A stretch of 64,000 nucleotides of DNA from Alphaproteobacteria bacterium (GTDB lineage Bacteria > Pseudomonadota > Alphaproteobacteria > Micavibrionales > Micavibrionaceae). The stretch covers positions 1 to 64,000 of the forward strand of contig JAGNKE010000003.1 of assembly GCA_018000295.1 (NCBI GenBank). Reading direction: 5' to 3'. The stretch's first letter is position 1, and each line of letters starts with the position of its first letter. The notes beneath the pieces were generated by a model. It ran no database searches, had not been told where the DNA came from, and saw only the letters and a program-made list of their open reading frames with translations. The position numbers were made by a program, and so were the translations under genes. Below, piece after piece: positions 16,149 to 25,528 of this stretch.

Positions 16149-19100
16149 ATGGAAAAAAATCAGTTTGACCTCATGAGCGATCGGCGGTTCTTGCCGCTGT
16201 TTATAGCGCAGTTTCTCGGGGCGTTTAACGATAATATCTTTAAGATGACCCTCTCGGTTCTGGTGGGTTATGAAATCTGGGCTGTAGGCGGGGTCGATCC
16301 GAAGGTTCTGGTTTCTTTTGCTGCTGGCCTGTTTATTTTTCCGTTTCTGATTTTTGCACCTCTGGCCGGGGAACTCGCCGATAAATATGACAAAGATGCG
16401 GTGATCCGATGGACGAAAATCGCCGAGATTGGCATTGCGCTTCTCGCGAGTTACTGTCTTCTTGTTGCAGGGGTTTCGGGCACGCCTGTTTATCTTGGGC
16501 TTTTCGTGCTTTTTCTTCTCGGAAGCCATGCCGCGTTTTTCAGTCCGAGCAAGTTTTCCATTCTCCCTGAGCATTTGCGCGAGGATGAGCTGATCGGCGG
16601 GAACGCGCTGCTGAATACTGGCACGTACCTTGCCATTCTGGCCGGAACCATTATCGGTGGTGTTCTGGCGATCATGCCGTATGGTTTGCATATCGTCTCC
16701 GGTTTGATGGTTCTCTGCGCGGTTCTGGGGTATATCGCCAGTCGCTCTATTCCTGTGGCCAAGGCCAAAGCACCGGATTTAAAGCTGAATTATAATACGC
16801 CTGTGGAGGCGGTGCGGATCATAAAGTATGCCGCGCAACAGCCCAAGGGCGTGTTTCTGGCGATCCTCGGGATTTCCTGGTTTTATTTCGTGGGCGGGAC
16901 GTTTCTGGCTCAATTCCCTAACTTTGCCAAGACGACCTTGGGCGTTGATCAGCTCGTTCTCGTGTTTTTCATGACCGTGTTTTCGATGGGGATCGCTCTG
17001 GGCGGGCTAGTGAATAATCGTCTATTGCGGTCGCGGGTGGAGGCGACGTATGTGCCGCTAGCAGCGCTTGGGATTGCGATTTTTTCCTTCGACCTATTCA
17101 TGGCTAGCCGTTATTTCGCGGGACCGGGTCTGGGCGCTGATGGAAAGCCCCTTTATATGTCCCTGCCTGTCTTCCTGCTCAGTTTTTCCGGAATTCGGGT
17201 GACCTTCGATATTTTCATGGTCTCGGTGATGGGCGGACTTTATGTGATTCCTCTTAAATCCATCGTTCAGCATTTCGTACCGGAGGACCATAAAGCGCGG
17301 GTCATGGCGGGGAGTGGTTTGATTGATTCGTTGTTTATCCTCAGTTCTTCTTTAATTGCGATGACGATTTTGAGTCTGGGCTTTGAGGTTCAGCATCTGT
17401 TTTTGCTGATTTCCCTGATTGGGACAGGGGTTGCGGTTTATATCTGCCTGTTGTTGCCGGATTACTTGTTCAAGTCGCTTTTGCAGGGGCTTTTCAAGCT
17501 TCTTTATAAGGTCGAGGTGCGGGGGCTGGAAAATTATGAAAAAGCTGGGCCGCGGGCGATCATTGTCGGGAACCATGTGTCTTTGCTCGATCCGCCTTTG
17601 CTTGCCGCGTTTTTGCCGGGGCGGCCTATGTTTGCGGTCAACAGCTTTGTCGCTGAATGGTTCTGGGTGAAGCCTTTCCTGAAGCTGGTCGATGCTTTTC
17701 CGCTTAATCCCAGTAACCCATTTTCGATCAAGTCTCTAATCAAGGAAGTCGAAAAGGATAAGCATTGTGTGATTTTCCCGGAGGGGCGGCTGACGGAAAC
17801 CGGAGCGCTGATGAAAATTTACGAAGGGCCGGGGATGATCGCCGACAAGACGCAGGCCGTCATTGTTCCCGTGCGGCTTGACGGGGTTCAACATACGCCG
17901 TTTGCGCGGTTGAAGGGCAAAGTTCCGCTGCGGAATTTCCCGAAGATCACGATTACTATTCTTGAGCCTCGCACTTTCCGGATTCCCGATGAATATAAAG
18001 GGCGGGCGCGCCGCCGTGCCGCCTCTGCCCAACTTTATAATCTCATGGAAGAAATGATGTTCCTGACCCAGGACCGAGAGCAGACGCTCTATCAGGCGCT
18101 GATGAAGGCGCGGCACGTCAATGGGGACAACGAGATTATCGTCGAGGATATTGAGCATAAGCCGATGCGCTTTAAGAAGCTGGTCCGCGGGTCGATTGTT
18201 CTGGGACGAAAGTTTTCCGGCTTTACGGAAAAAGGTGAGAATGTCGGGTTCATGCTGCCTAATTCCTGCGGGGCTATGGCGGCGTTCTTTGGGTTGCAGG
18301 CGTTCGGTCGGGTTCCGGCGATGCTGAATTATTCCTCAGGACCGCAATCCATTTTGGCAGCGTGTCATGCGGCGCAAATCAAAACCGTGATCAGTTCGCG
18401 GCGGTTTATCGAATTCGGACGGTTAACGAAGCTGGTCGAAGAGATGGAATCGCAGGTGAAATTTGTTTATCTGGAGGATATTCGGGATCAAATAGGGCTT
18501 ATCGACAAAATTCGAGGGTTTTATTCGCCTTTGAGCGCCGAATATACGCATAAGAGGCAAGGAGTTGCCCCGAATGATCCTGCTGTGATCCTTTTTACCT
18601 CCGGTTCGGAGGGATTGCCGAAGGGAGTCGTGCTATCCCATGCGAATATCATGGCGAATATCGTGCAGCTGACCAGTCGGGTGGATTTCAATCGGCAGGA
18701 TATTGTTTTCAACTGTTTGCCGATTTTCCATTCTTTCGGCCTTACGGCGGGAACGCTGCTGCCCATACTTTCCGGAATCCGTACGTTCCTTTATCCAAGT
18801 CCGCTGCACTATCGAATTGTGCCGGAGATGGTCTATGCCACCAATGCCAGCATCATGTTTGGGACGGATACGTTCCTGAACGGGTATGCGCGGATGGCCG
18901 ATCCCTATGATTTTTACCGGATGCGGTATATTTTCGCGGGTGCAGAGAAGGTGAAGGACGAGACCAAGAAGCTCTATATGGAGCGATTCGGGGTGCGGGT
19001 TCTGGAGGGGTATGGTTCGACGGAGACTTCGCCGGGACTGACGCTGAATTCGCCGATGCATATGAAGGCGGGGTCGGTCGGTCGGTTGTTGCCGGGGATC

Positions 19101-19613
19101 GAATATCGGCTGGAGGATGTACCGGGGGTCGAGCAGGGCGGGCGGCTTTATGTGCGGGGGCCGAATGTGATGCTGGGGTATTACCTGCACGACAAGCCGG
19201 GGGTGATCCAGCCGACCCATGAGGGCTGGCACGATACGGGCGATATCGTGGATGTGGACGCGCAGGGGTTCGTGACGATTCTGGGCCGCGCCAAACGGTT
19301 TGCGAAGATCGCGGGGGAGATGGTGTCGCTGACCAGCGTGGAGACTCTGGTTTCCAAGGTTTATCCCGACTTCGCCCATGCGGTGGTGGCCGTTCCCGAT
19401 GCGCGCAAGGGGGAGCAGCTTGTACTGGCGACGACTTGCCCGGACCTCAAGCGCGAGGCGCTGTCCAAATATGCGGGGGAGAACGGGATTTCCGAATTGG
19501 CGGTGCCGAAAACCATCCTGACGATGGATAAATTGCCGGTTCTGGGCAGCGGGAAGACGGATTACACGGCGCTGAAGGCGCTCGTGGAGGAACGTTTGGC
19601 GCAGGCGGCGTAA
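16149..19613 (+). CDS. aas: MFS/PlsC/AMP-ligase fusion: lysophospholipid flippase, acyltransferase and acyl-ACP synthetase
   Basis: A 1154-residue three-domain protein. Residues 1 to about 430 are an LplT-like MFS transporter with about 12 membrane helices. A PlsC acyltransferase domain follows, with NHVSLLD (His-x4-Asp, near 474) and FPEGRLTETG (near 542). The C-terminal half is an AMP-binding acyl ligase with TSGSEGLPKGV (near 817), YGSTETSPG and HDTGD. In E. coli LplT and Aas are separate and repair lysophospholipids by flipping and reacylating them; here they are one chain, a fusion known in other Proteobacteria. The start at 16149 is chosen because MSDRRFLPLFIAQFLGAFNDN begins the transporter and AGAGAGAA lies upstream. 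Confidence 0.88.
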   Translation: MEKNQFDLMSDRRFLPLFIAQFLGAFNDNIFKMTLSVLVGYEIWAVGGVDPKVLVSFAAGLFIFPFLIFAPLAGELADKYDKDAVIRWTKIAEIGIALLASYCLLVAGVSGTPVYLGLFVLFLLGSHAAFFSPSKFSILPEHLREDELIGGNALLNTGTYLAILAGTIIGGVLAIMPYGLHIVSGLMVLCAVLGYIASRSIPVAKAKAPDLKLNYNTPVEAVRIIKYAAQQPKGVFLAILGISWFYFVGGTFLAQFPNFAKTTLGVDQLVLVFFMTVFSMGIALGGLVNNRLLRSRVEATYVPLAALGIAIFSFDLFMASRYFAGPGLGADGKPLYMSLPVFLLSFSGIRVTFDIFMVSVMGGLYVIPLKSIVQHFVPEDHKARVMAGSGLIDSLFILSSSLIAMTILSLGFEVQHLFLLISLIGTGVAVYICLLLPDYLFKSLLQGLFKLLYKVEVRGLENYEKAGPRAIIVGNHVSLLDPPLLAAFLPGRPMFAVNSFVAEWFWVKPFLKLVDAFPLNPSNPFSIKSLIKEVEKDKHCVIFPEGRLTETGALMKIYEGPGMIADKTQAVIVPVRLDGVQHTPFARLKGKVPLRNFPKITITILEPRTFRIPDEYKGRARRRAASAQLYNLMEEMMFLTQDREQTLYQALMKARHVNGDNEIIVEDIEHKPMRFKKLVRGSIVLGRKFSGFTEKGENVGFMLPNSCGAMAAFFGLQAFGRVPAMLNYSSGPQSILAACHAAQIKTVISSRRFIEFGRLTKLVEEMESQVKFVYLEDIRDQIGLIDKIRGFYSPLSAEYTHKRQGVAPNDPAVILFTSGSEGLPKGVVLSHANIMANIVQLTSRVDFNRQDIVFNCLPIFHSFGLTAGTLLPILSGIRTFLYPSPLHYRIVPEMVYATNASIMFGTDTFLNGYARMADPYDFYRMRYIFAGAEKVKDETKKLYMERFGVRVLEGYGSTETSPGLTLNSPMHMKAGSVGRLLPGIEYRLEDVPGVEQGGRLYVRGPNVMLGYYLHDKPGVIQPTHEGWHDTGDIVDVDAQGFVTILGRAKRFAKIAGEMVSLTSVETLVSKVYPDFAHAVVAVPDARKGEQLVLATTCPDLKREALSKYAGENGISELAVPKTILTMDKLPVLGSGKTDYTALKALVEERLAQAA

Positions 19614-19631
19614 CTCTTAAAGAAAATTTTT

Positions 19632-20966
19632 ATGCAAAAACCCCCTATCCCCTCCCACCGCGAAGCCTTCCGGTTCTGGCTGAAGCTGGGGTTGATCAGT
19701 TTCGGCGGGCCGGCGGGGCAAATCGCCATTATGCATCAGGAGCTTGTCGAAAAGCGGCGCTGGATTTCCGAGCGGCGGTTTCTGCACGCGCTCAATTACT
19801 GTATGTTGCTGCCGGGGCCGGAGGCGCAGCAGCTGGCGACCTATATCGGCTGGCTTTTGCACGGGGTGCGGGGCGGGATTACGGCCGGGGTGCTGTTCGT
19901 GCTGCCCGCTTTTTTCCTGTTGTGCCTGTTGTCGTGGATTTATGTCAGTTATTCCCATCTGCCTGTCGTGGCGGGGATTTTTTACGGGATCAAACCTTCG
20001 GTCACGGCCATTGTCTTGCAGGCCGTGTATCGGATCGGGGGGCGTACGCTCAAGAATCCGGCGCTGTGGGGGATCGCGGCGTGTTCGTTTTTGGCGCTGT
20101 TTGCTTTGGATGCACCGTTTCCGTTGATCGTGTTGTGTGCGGCCTTGGCGGGGCTGGCCGGAAGCCGCCTTGTTCCTGCGTATTTTTCGGGAAGCGGCCA
20201 TGAGGCAGGGGTGCAGAAGGATTACGGTCCCGCCGTGATCGACGATGCGATGGATTCCGAGGGACGGACGCGGTTTTCCTTTGTTGATCTGGCTAAGGTT
20301 TTAATTGTAGGGCTTATTTTATGGTGTATGCCGATGGCGGTTCTGATGTTTTGGGGCGGTTGGGGGCATCCGTTCACGCAGATGGGCTGGTTTTTCACCA
20401 AAGCCGCCTTTCTGACGTTCGGTGGCGCCTATGCGGTTTTGCCGTACGTGTTTCAGGCGGCGGTTGAGCATTATCAGTGGCTGAGCGCTCCGCAGATGAT
20501 CGATGGGCTGGCGCTGGGGGAAACCACACCGGGGCCGCTGATTCTTGTGGTGGCGTTCGTCGGGTTTGTCGGGGGGCATGGGGCGGCTTCGTTCGGGCCG
20601 GAATGGGCTAGCCTGTCCGGTTTTATCGGTGCAGGAATCGTGACATGGTTTACGTTTTTGCCCTCGTTTCTTTTTATTCTCGGTGGGGCGCCGATCGTGG
20701 AAGCTACTCATGGAAATATGAAATTTACCGCTCCGCTGACCGCCATCACGGCCGCAGTCGTGGGTGTGATTCTCAATCTGGCCCTGTTTTTTGCCTATCA
20801 TGTGCTGTGGCCGCAGGGGTTTGAGGGGGCGTTTGATATTTTCTCGGCTGTCCTGACCGTTCTGGCGGCAGTGGCGCTTTTGGTGTTCAAGCGGTCGGTC
20901 CTGACGGTTATTGGTGCTAGCGCTCTGATCGGATTGATCTTTTCCTTCGTAGTAACTTTATTCTGA
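19632..20966 (+). CDS. chrA: Chromate transporter, two-domain ChrA
   Basis: This 444-residue membrane protein has two homologous halves. The first contains FGGPAGQIAIMHQE and LPGPEAQQLATYIG, and the second contains FGGAYAVLPYVFQ and LGETTPGPLILVVAFVGF. These are the paired motifs of long-chain CHR proteins, which export chromate from the cytoplasm. It begins 18 bp after the acyltransferase fusion and may be cotranscribed. It is followed by small metal-related genes, so this may be a heavy-metal resistance group. Confidence 0.92.
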   Translation: MQKPPIPSHREAFRFWLKLGLISFGGPAGQIAIMHQELVEKRRWISERRFLHALNYCMLLPGPEAQQLATYIGWLLHGVRGGITAGVLFVLPAFFLLCLLSWIYVSYSHLPVVAGIFYGIKPSVTAIVLQAVYRIGGRTLKNPALWGIAACSFLALFALDAPFPLIVLCAALAGLAGSRLVPAYFSGSGHEAGVQKDYGPAVIDDAMDSEGRTRFSFVDLAKVLIVGLILWCMPMAVLMFWGGWGHPFTQMGWFFTKAAFLTFGGAYAVLPYVFQAAVEHYQWLSAPQMIDGLALGETTPGPLILVVAFVGFVGGHGAASFGPEWASLSGFIGAGIVTWFTFLPSFLFILGGAPIVEATHGNMKFTAPLTAITAAVVGVILNLALFFAYHVLWPQGFEGAFDIFSAVLTVLAAVALLVFKRSVLTVIGASALIGLIFSFVVTLF

Positions 20967-21022
20967 GAATTTCGAATGCCTTTATGGACGGTTTTTTACA
21001 GTTTTTATGGTATTGTTCTTTT

Positions 21023-21397
21023 ATGAAGCGGCTGGTTCTTGGTTTTTTTATTTTTGCCTTCGTGTTCAACACAATCAGTTTGAGCGCTTACGCCGCCGTT
21101 TGCCCTCACGTGATGAAGGAAGAGAAGAAAGCTGAGTCCGTTGCGCCCTGCCATGAAAGTGCGAGTTCCCAGAAGGGTAATTCCAGTGGGCCTTCCGTTC
21201 CTTCAAAGGCCGGACATTGCAAGGGGCTGTGTTTCTGCCAGCACGCGTCTTTGGGGCAGAATATCGTTCCTTTGCGTTTTGCGGAGCCGCTTGAAGGCCT
21301 GTCTTTGGTGAAAAGCCTGGCACTTCCTGCTGGAGCCCAGGATTTCCGTTCTGTTGCCTATTTTCCTCTCGAACGACCGCCCAAACATTTCTCCTAA
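21023..21397 (+). CDS. Small exported Cys/His-rich protein
   Basis: A 124-residue protein starting MKRLVLGFFIFAFVFNTIS with a clear signal peptide. The mature part carries CPHVMK, APCHES and GHCKGLCFCQHA, a spacing of Cys and His that suggests metal binding, as in DUF2946/CopL-like proteins found in copper resistance loci. The ATG at 21023 is preferred to the upstream in-frame one because the signal peptide starts there. It is the first gene of the metal-related module that follows chrA. Confidence 0.65.
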   Translation: MKRLVLGFFIFAFVFNTISLSAYAAVCPHVMKEEKKAESVAPCHESASSQKGNSSGPSVPSKAGHCKGLCFCQHASLGQNIVPLRFAEPLEGLSLVKSLALPAGAQDFRSVAYFPLERPPKHFS

Positions 21398-21468
21398 AAT
21401 TTCTGTGAGTGCCGCGGCTCAGGTTTTTAGCCATGTTGTGGCTCAATGATCTTTTCAGGAGACTTATT

Positions 21469-22119
21469 ATGTTAAAATTTTCACACTTATTTTTATTTTC
21501 TGGTTTGATCTTAGTTGGCGTACAGCCAGCCGAGGCGCGGCCCGTGTCCTATCCGGGCGGAACCAGCGTCATGATCATGAATGACGGTGAACAAAATTCT
21601 GCTCACGTCGATTATACTTTTACCCCTAAATTTTCAGTCGGCTCTTTTGCTGAATACTGGCGGGATGAGGAGTTCGGCATGGGTGGCGTACAGTTCAATT
21701 TTCTTGCAAAACGCTGGAACAACCCTGATTCACAGGCGAACTTTTATCTGAAATCCGGTATTGGGGTCGCGTACAGCGATCAAGGCAATTTCGACCATGA
21801 AACCGAGCCTGCGGGTTTTGCCGGACTTGCTATCGATTGGGAGGATCGACGGTTCTTCACGTCTTATGAAAACCGCTATACGCAGGCTGGCGATATCGAT
21901 GATTTCTATATGCAGTCGGCCCGTGTCGGGGTTGCGCCGTATATCGGAGAATATGGCGACCTGCATACCTGGGTGATGGTGCAGGTCGATCACAAGCCCG
22001 AAGCAGAGGATCCTGTTACTGTTACGCCTCTGGTGAGGTTTTTTAAGGGCGTACACCTTGTGGAGGGCGGGATGAATAATAACGGCGAGTTGTTATTTAA
22101 TTGGACTATCCAATACTGA
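21469..22119 (+). CDS. Exported beta-barrel-like outer-membrane protein of the metal module
   Basis: A 216-residue protein with a signal peptide (about 1-22, ending QPAEA) and then alternating polar and hydrophobic strands with many aromatic residues. It closes with a C-terminal aromatic (LLFNWTIQY), a mark of outer-membrane beta-barrels. AGGAG at 21458-21462 supports this start. The family is not recognised with certainty; similar small barrels occur in copper and mercury gene groups. The position between the Cys/His-rich protein and the HMA protein suggests a part in metal handling at the envelope. Confidence 0.6.
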   Translation: MLKFSHLFLFSGLILVGVQPAEARPVSYPGGTSVMIMNDGEQNSAHVDYTFTPKFSVGSFAEYWRDEEFGMGGVQFNFLAKRWNNPDSQANFYLKSGIGVAYSDQGNFDHETEPAGFAGLAIDWEDRRFFTSYENRYTQAGDIDDFYMQSARVGVAPYIGEYGDLHTWVMVQVDHKPEAEDPVTVTPLVRFFKGVHLVEGGMNNNGELLFNWTIQY

Positions 22120-22151
22120 CCAAAATTTTCTTTATAAGAAGGAGACTTGAA

Positions 22152-22460
22152 ATGAGATGCTTTTTATTATTCCTTGCCTTAGTTGTTCTTTTCAGCAGCC
22201 CGGTGTACGCGGGGGAAACCGTTAAAATCAATGTTAACGGCATGGTCTGTGATTTCTGTGCGCGGGCGATCGAGAAGGTGTTCGGCAAGCAGGAGGCGGT
22301 TGATAAAATCGCTGTTAATCTGACCGACAAGCTCATTACCCTGGCCATGAAAGACGGGCAGACTATGGACGATGAGGCGATTACTAAACTGATCAATGAT
22401 TCCGGTTATGCGCTGGTTTCTATCCAGCGGGAGGAGGCCACCGATGGACAAAGCCAGTGA
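22152..22460 (+). CDS. Periplasmic heavy-metal-associated (HMA) protein, MerP-like
   Basis: A 102-residue protein with a signal peptide (1 to about 20) followed by one HMA domain carrying GMVCDFCARAIEKVF, the CxxC metal site of MerP and copper chaperones. A GGAGACTTGAA ribosome site precedes the ATG at 22152. It should bind a soft metal in the periplasm and pass it to a membrane partner. The next gene overlaps its 3' end by 17 bp and encodes a MerT-like membrane protein, which fits a MerP/MerT pair. Confidence 0.82.
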   Translation: MRCFLLFLALVVLFSSPVYAGETVKINVNGMVCDFCARAIEKVFGKQEAVDKIAVNLTDKLITLAMKDGQTMDDEAITKLINDSGYALVSIQREEATDGQSQ

Positions 22461-22848
22461 TCCGGTTGAAAAGAGCCTATACCGACAGGCGGTTCTGCCG
22501 ACTCTGAGCCTGTTTACCAGTTTTGGCACTCTGATCTGCTGTGCGTTGCCGGCCTTGCTGGTGACCCTCGGGATGGGGGCGGCGGTCGCGGGGCTGGTAT
22601 CGGCGGCTCCGTGGCTGGTCTGGCTTTCGGATCATAAAAAGATCGTGTTCACCGTGGCCGGGGTTTTGCTGACGGTTTCCGTTATCCTGCAATGGCGTGC
22701 GCGGTTCTTGCCGTGTCCGATTGATCCCCTCAAAGCGAAGGCCTGCGCCCGCTTGAGGCTGGTCAGCCAGATTATTACCGGGTTTTCGGTTCTGATTTAC
22801 GCGATCGGGTTCTTTTTTGCTTTTTTGGCAGCGGATCTTTTATTTTAA
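22444..22848 (+). CDS. MerT-like metal transport membrane protein
   Basis: A 134-residue protein with four hydrophobic segments, a vicinal Cys pair in the first (LICCALPALLVTLGMGAAVAG) and a Cys-containing loop (LPCPIDPLKAKACARLR). This is the layout of MerT/MerC-type mercuric-ion transporters. The ATG at 22444 lies inside the HMA gene and gives a natural N-terminus; translation is probably coupled. With the HMA protein it may move Hg2+ or Cu+ across the inner membrane. No merA or merR is present, so mercury as substrate is not established. Confidence 0.68.
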   Translation: MDKASDPVEKSLYRQAVLPTLSLFTSFGTLICCALPALLVTLGMGAAVAGLVSAAPWLVWLSDHKKIVFTVAGVLLTVSVILQWRARFLPCPIDPLKAKACARLRLVSQIITGFSVLIYAIGFFFAFLAADLLF

Positions 22849-23370
22849 AGAGCCAATAAGTCTAAAGATATCGTCGATCGGGTTGCCGTCCTGATTCATA
22901 TCGAGCATACCGAGCATATTGCCCGAGAATTGTGAACTTCCCTGCTTGCGTTGCGATTGCGCGAGCAGGCCCATGACTGTCGAGGCAATAATCGGGAGCA
23001 TGGTTTTGATGATGTCCGCCTCGACGTTTGTTTTCTGCTGCACGGCGCTGGCGACCTGGCGGCTGACATCCTTGCTGCCAAGGATATGGCCAAGAATGCC
23101 GTTGCCCTCCTGAACGACGTTAAAAAGGTTGGCGCCCGGGGTTTTCACCTTCTCAAGAAGTTGCTCGTGCTGGCCTGTTTCAATGGCTTTGGTCAGATTT
23201 TCGAGGCCGCCATTCTTAACATTATTCAGCATTCCTCCGGCTACGGCGGAGATCAGCATTTTGGTGACTTCATCCGTCTGTTTCTGGTCGAGTCCGAATT
23301 GAGCGGCCAACGAGCTGACCATTTCAGGCTTTTGCGCGGCGTAATTGATCAGGTCGAGAAAGTTGTTCAT
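22840..23370 (-). CDS. DUF937-family protein
   Basis: A 176-residue protein starting MNNFLDLINYAAQ, chosen over a codon four residues upstream because GGAG lies at proper spacing. It has the DUF937/YidB-like pattern: FGLDQKQTDEVTKMLISAVAGGML, GNGILGHILGSKDVSRQVA and IIKTMLPIIASTVMGLL. The family is helical and poorly characterised. An acidic loop (MLDMNQDGNPIDDIF) near the C-terminus resembles a calcium-binding loop. Its 3' end overlaps the convergent MerT-like gene by 9 bp. Confidence 0.8.
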   Translation of the reverse strand: MNNFLDLINYAAQKPEMVSSLAAQFGLDQKQTDEVTKMLISAVAGGMLNNVKNGGLENLTKAIETGQHEQLLEKVKTPGANLFNVVQEGNGILGHILGSKDVSRQVASAVQQKTNVEADIIKTMLPIIASTVMGLLAQSQRKQGSSQFSGNMLGMLDMNQDGNPIDDIFRLIGSLK

Positions 23371-23581
23371 GCTGAACTCCAAAAAGAGGCTATCGAGCGT
23401 TTATCAGGGGCACAATTAACCTGATAAGATGCATTTGGGCAAGGTTTTTTTAGTGTTGCATGGGGCGCGTGTATAAGAAATGCGGTTTCAACCGCCCGGC
23501 TTTTTGGTATGCTAGGTTTGTGCAATAAAAGTTGGTTGATTTTCCTTAACGGCGTATAGATTTTTGAGGGGTTTACGCACC

Positions 23582-24400
23582 ATGGATCAGGCGAACAAGC
23601 CTAAAAGCTCTAATGATGACACTTCGCGCAAAGCGTTTTCTCCTAAGCTTGATGAGTTGAAGAACGCTCTCGCCGTACTTTATATTTCCAAGAATATGAG
23701 CGGACGGAACAAATTTTTGGAGAAATGGCCGGATGTCGCTGGTTATCTTTTCGGACCTGAACTGATTGATCTCGATACTCATGGCGTTCAACTCAAGGAT
23801 TATGCTTTGCGTGCCGCTCTTGAACTCAAGGCGGAGGAGTGTCGTTTGGATCTCAAAACGACCCTTGCGGAAGTCGAAGAGAAGAGCGTCAAATCCGGTT
23901 CCCTGATTTTCGATTATGTTGCCAGCGTTATCGATCGATACGGACCTCATATCTCGCGCATGATCTTCGCAGAAAATATTATTGAGCGCGTCAAACCCGG
24001 GCTTCTGGCCAAAGCTGACGAAGAAAAGAAGAAAAAAGAGCAGGAGAAGCTAACGGCTCACCAGCAGGAGGAAGAGGCAATTCGCAGGCGTGCCCAGAGT
24101 CTTGGTGCCACGGTCAGGAATAGACCCTCATCTCAGGAGGTTAAAGCCGTTTCAAACGTCGAAATTCCCGATGAAGTGCGGCCGATCGATGCCGGTTCCG
24201 TCTCGAGTCCACAGATAGATCCCCGGATCTTGGCACCTGAAGCTCCGATTGCTGCCCAGTCTTTGGAGCCTGTATCTGCTCAGGAACCTGCCCCCGGTGC
24301 TGCATCCGTTTCCGTTTCACCGATGGTGGTGTTGAGCAAGCCGGAAAAAGGGTTCTGTAAGACACACTTTAACCGTGTCGCGGCGCAGCTTGTGGCCTGA
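23582..24400 (+). CDS. Unrecognised 272-residue protein with coiled-coil and low-complexity tail
   Basis: The start at 23582 (MDQANKPKSSNDD) is the first ATG. Residues 20-145 are a mixed helical domain with YLFGPELIDLDTHGVQL; about 145-180 is a highly charged coiled coil (ADEEKKKKEQEKLTAHQQ). From there to the end the sequence is Pro/Ala/Ser-rich. No signal peptide or known motif is visible. The 3' end overlaps the convergent heme A synthase gene by 32 bp. Confidence 0.6.
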   Translation: MDQANKPKSSNDDTSRKAFSPKLDELKNALAVLYISKNMSGRNKFLEKWPDVAGYLFGPELIDLDTHGVQLKDYALRAALELKAEECRLDLKTTLAEVEEKSVKSGSLIFDYVASVIDRYGPHISRMIFAENIIERVKPGLLAKADEEKKKKEQEKLTAHQQEEEAIRRRAQSLGATVRNRPSSQEVKAVSNVEIPDEVRPIDAGSVSSPQIDPRILAPEAPIAAQSLEPVSAQEPAPGAASVSVSPMVVLSKPEKGFCKTHFNRVAAQLVA

Positions 24401-25436
24401 GGCCGTGTAAAATCAAGAGCAAAAGAGTCAGCACGATGACGGCTCCTGCCTGATGCAGTGTTGCCGGGAGGAAGGCAACCCCTGAGAAGAGAGTGGTGAG
24501 GCCCAAGGCGATTTGTAACAGGATCATCACGCCCAAAGCGGCAAAAGTTTTTTCGCGGCGTTTGCGGGCGCTGATCGCGCAGAAGGCATACAGCAAGATG
24601 CTCATTGCGCTTAGAATTGCCAGCCAGCGGTGTATAAATTGTACGCCGGCGTGGGTTTCGATAAGGGCTGTTGGAACCGAATGTGCTTTCGTCACTTCAG
24701 CGGGAATCCAAGTTTCTCCCATTTTCGGGAATGTGTCGTTATAGACCAGTCCGGCATCCAGTCCGGCCGTGAAGGCACCCCAGAGGATCGTCAATCCTAT
24801 TAGTCCCAAGAGCCACCAGCCCGAATAATAGAGAGCTTTGTTTGGTTGGTGGTTGATTGTTTTCTTGTTTGTGCGAAGGCTCAGCGCCGTCCATAAAGAC
24901 AGGCTGTAGAGCAACAGTGCGAGGCTGAGGTGGGCGGCCAAGCGGTAGTGGCTCACGCTGGGCTGGTCGATAAGGCCGCTTTTGACCATATACCAGCCCA
25001 TTGCACCCTGTAACCCTACTAGAAGAACCAAGGTCAGAAACTTAAGCGTATATCCTTGAGGAATCTGTCTTTTGGCCAGAAGATAGAAAAAAGGCAGCGC
25101 GTAGGCCAAGCCGATGATGCGCCCCAGAAGCCGGTGAAACCATTCCCAGAAATAAATTTTTTTAAAATCCTCTACAGTCATCCAGAAATTTTTTTTTATG
25201 TATTCCGGGCTTTGCTTGTAGGCTTCAAATTCCTTGCGCCAATCAGCCTCGTTCATAGGGGGGAGGGTGCCGATGACAGGTTTCCATTCGACAATAGATA
25301 ACCCGGACTCCGTGAGGCGGGTGACTGCGCCGACGATGATGATTAAAAAAACCAGAGCACAGCAGAGAAAGAGCCATGTGGAGAGGTGTTTATGGTCTGA
25401 TTTTGAGGGCGTGTCTGTGTGCGATCCTGTGTTCAT
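24369..25436 (-). CDS. ctaA: Heme A synthase (Cox15/CtaA)
   Basis: This 355-residue protein has eight predicted membrane helices and the conserved histidines of Cox15: WEWFHRLLGR, RLAAHLSLAL, VQFIHRWLA and LHQAGAVIVL. VTRLTESGLSIVEWKPVIGTLPP is diagnostic of the proteobacterial type. It oxidises the methyl group of heme O to the formyl group of heme A for aa3-type cytochrome oxidase. Presence implies aerobic respiration with a heme-A oxidase. The gene overlaps the convergent upstream gene at its 3' end. Confidence 0.95.
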   Translation of the reverse strand: MNTGSHTDTPSKSDHKHLSTWLFLCCALVFLIIIVGAVTRLTESGLSIVEWKPVIGTLPPMNEADWRKEFEAYKQSPEYIKKNFWMTVEDFKKIYFWEWFHRLLGRIIGLAYALPFFYLLAKRQIPQGYTLKFLTLVLLVGLQGAMGWYMVKSGLIDQPSVSHYRLAAHLSLALLLYSLSLWTALSLRTNKKTINHQPNKALYYSGWWLLGLIGLTILWGAFTAGLDAGLVYNDTFPKMGETWIPAEVTKAHSVPTALIETHAGVQFIHRWLAILSAMSILLYAFCAISARKRREKTFAALGVMILLQIALGLTTLFSGVAFLPATLHQAGAVIVLTLLLLILHGLRPQAAPRHG

Positions 25437-25528
25437 TTTCTGTCAATTCTTAATATGAACGCACCTTTTAAAGCCTCAGTAAATCCTGTATTCTCGGCGC
25501 AATTAAGCCTTAACGCCGGATCGGATTC

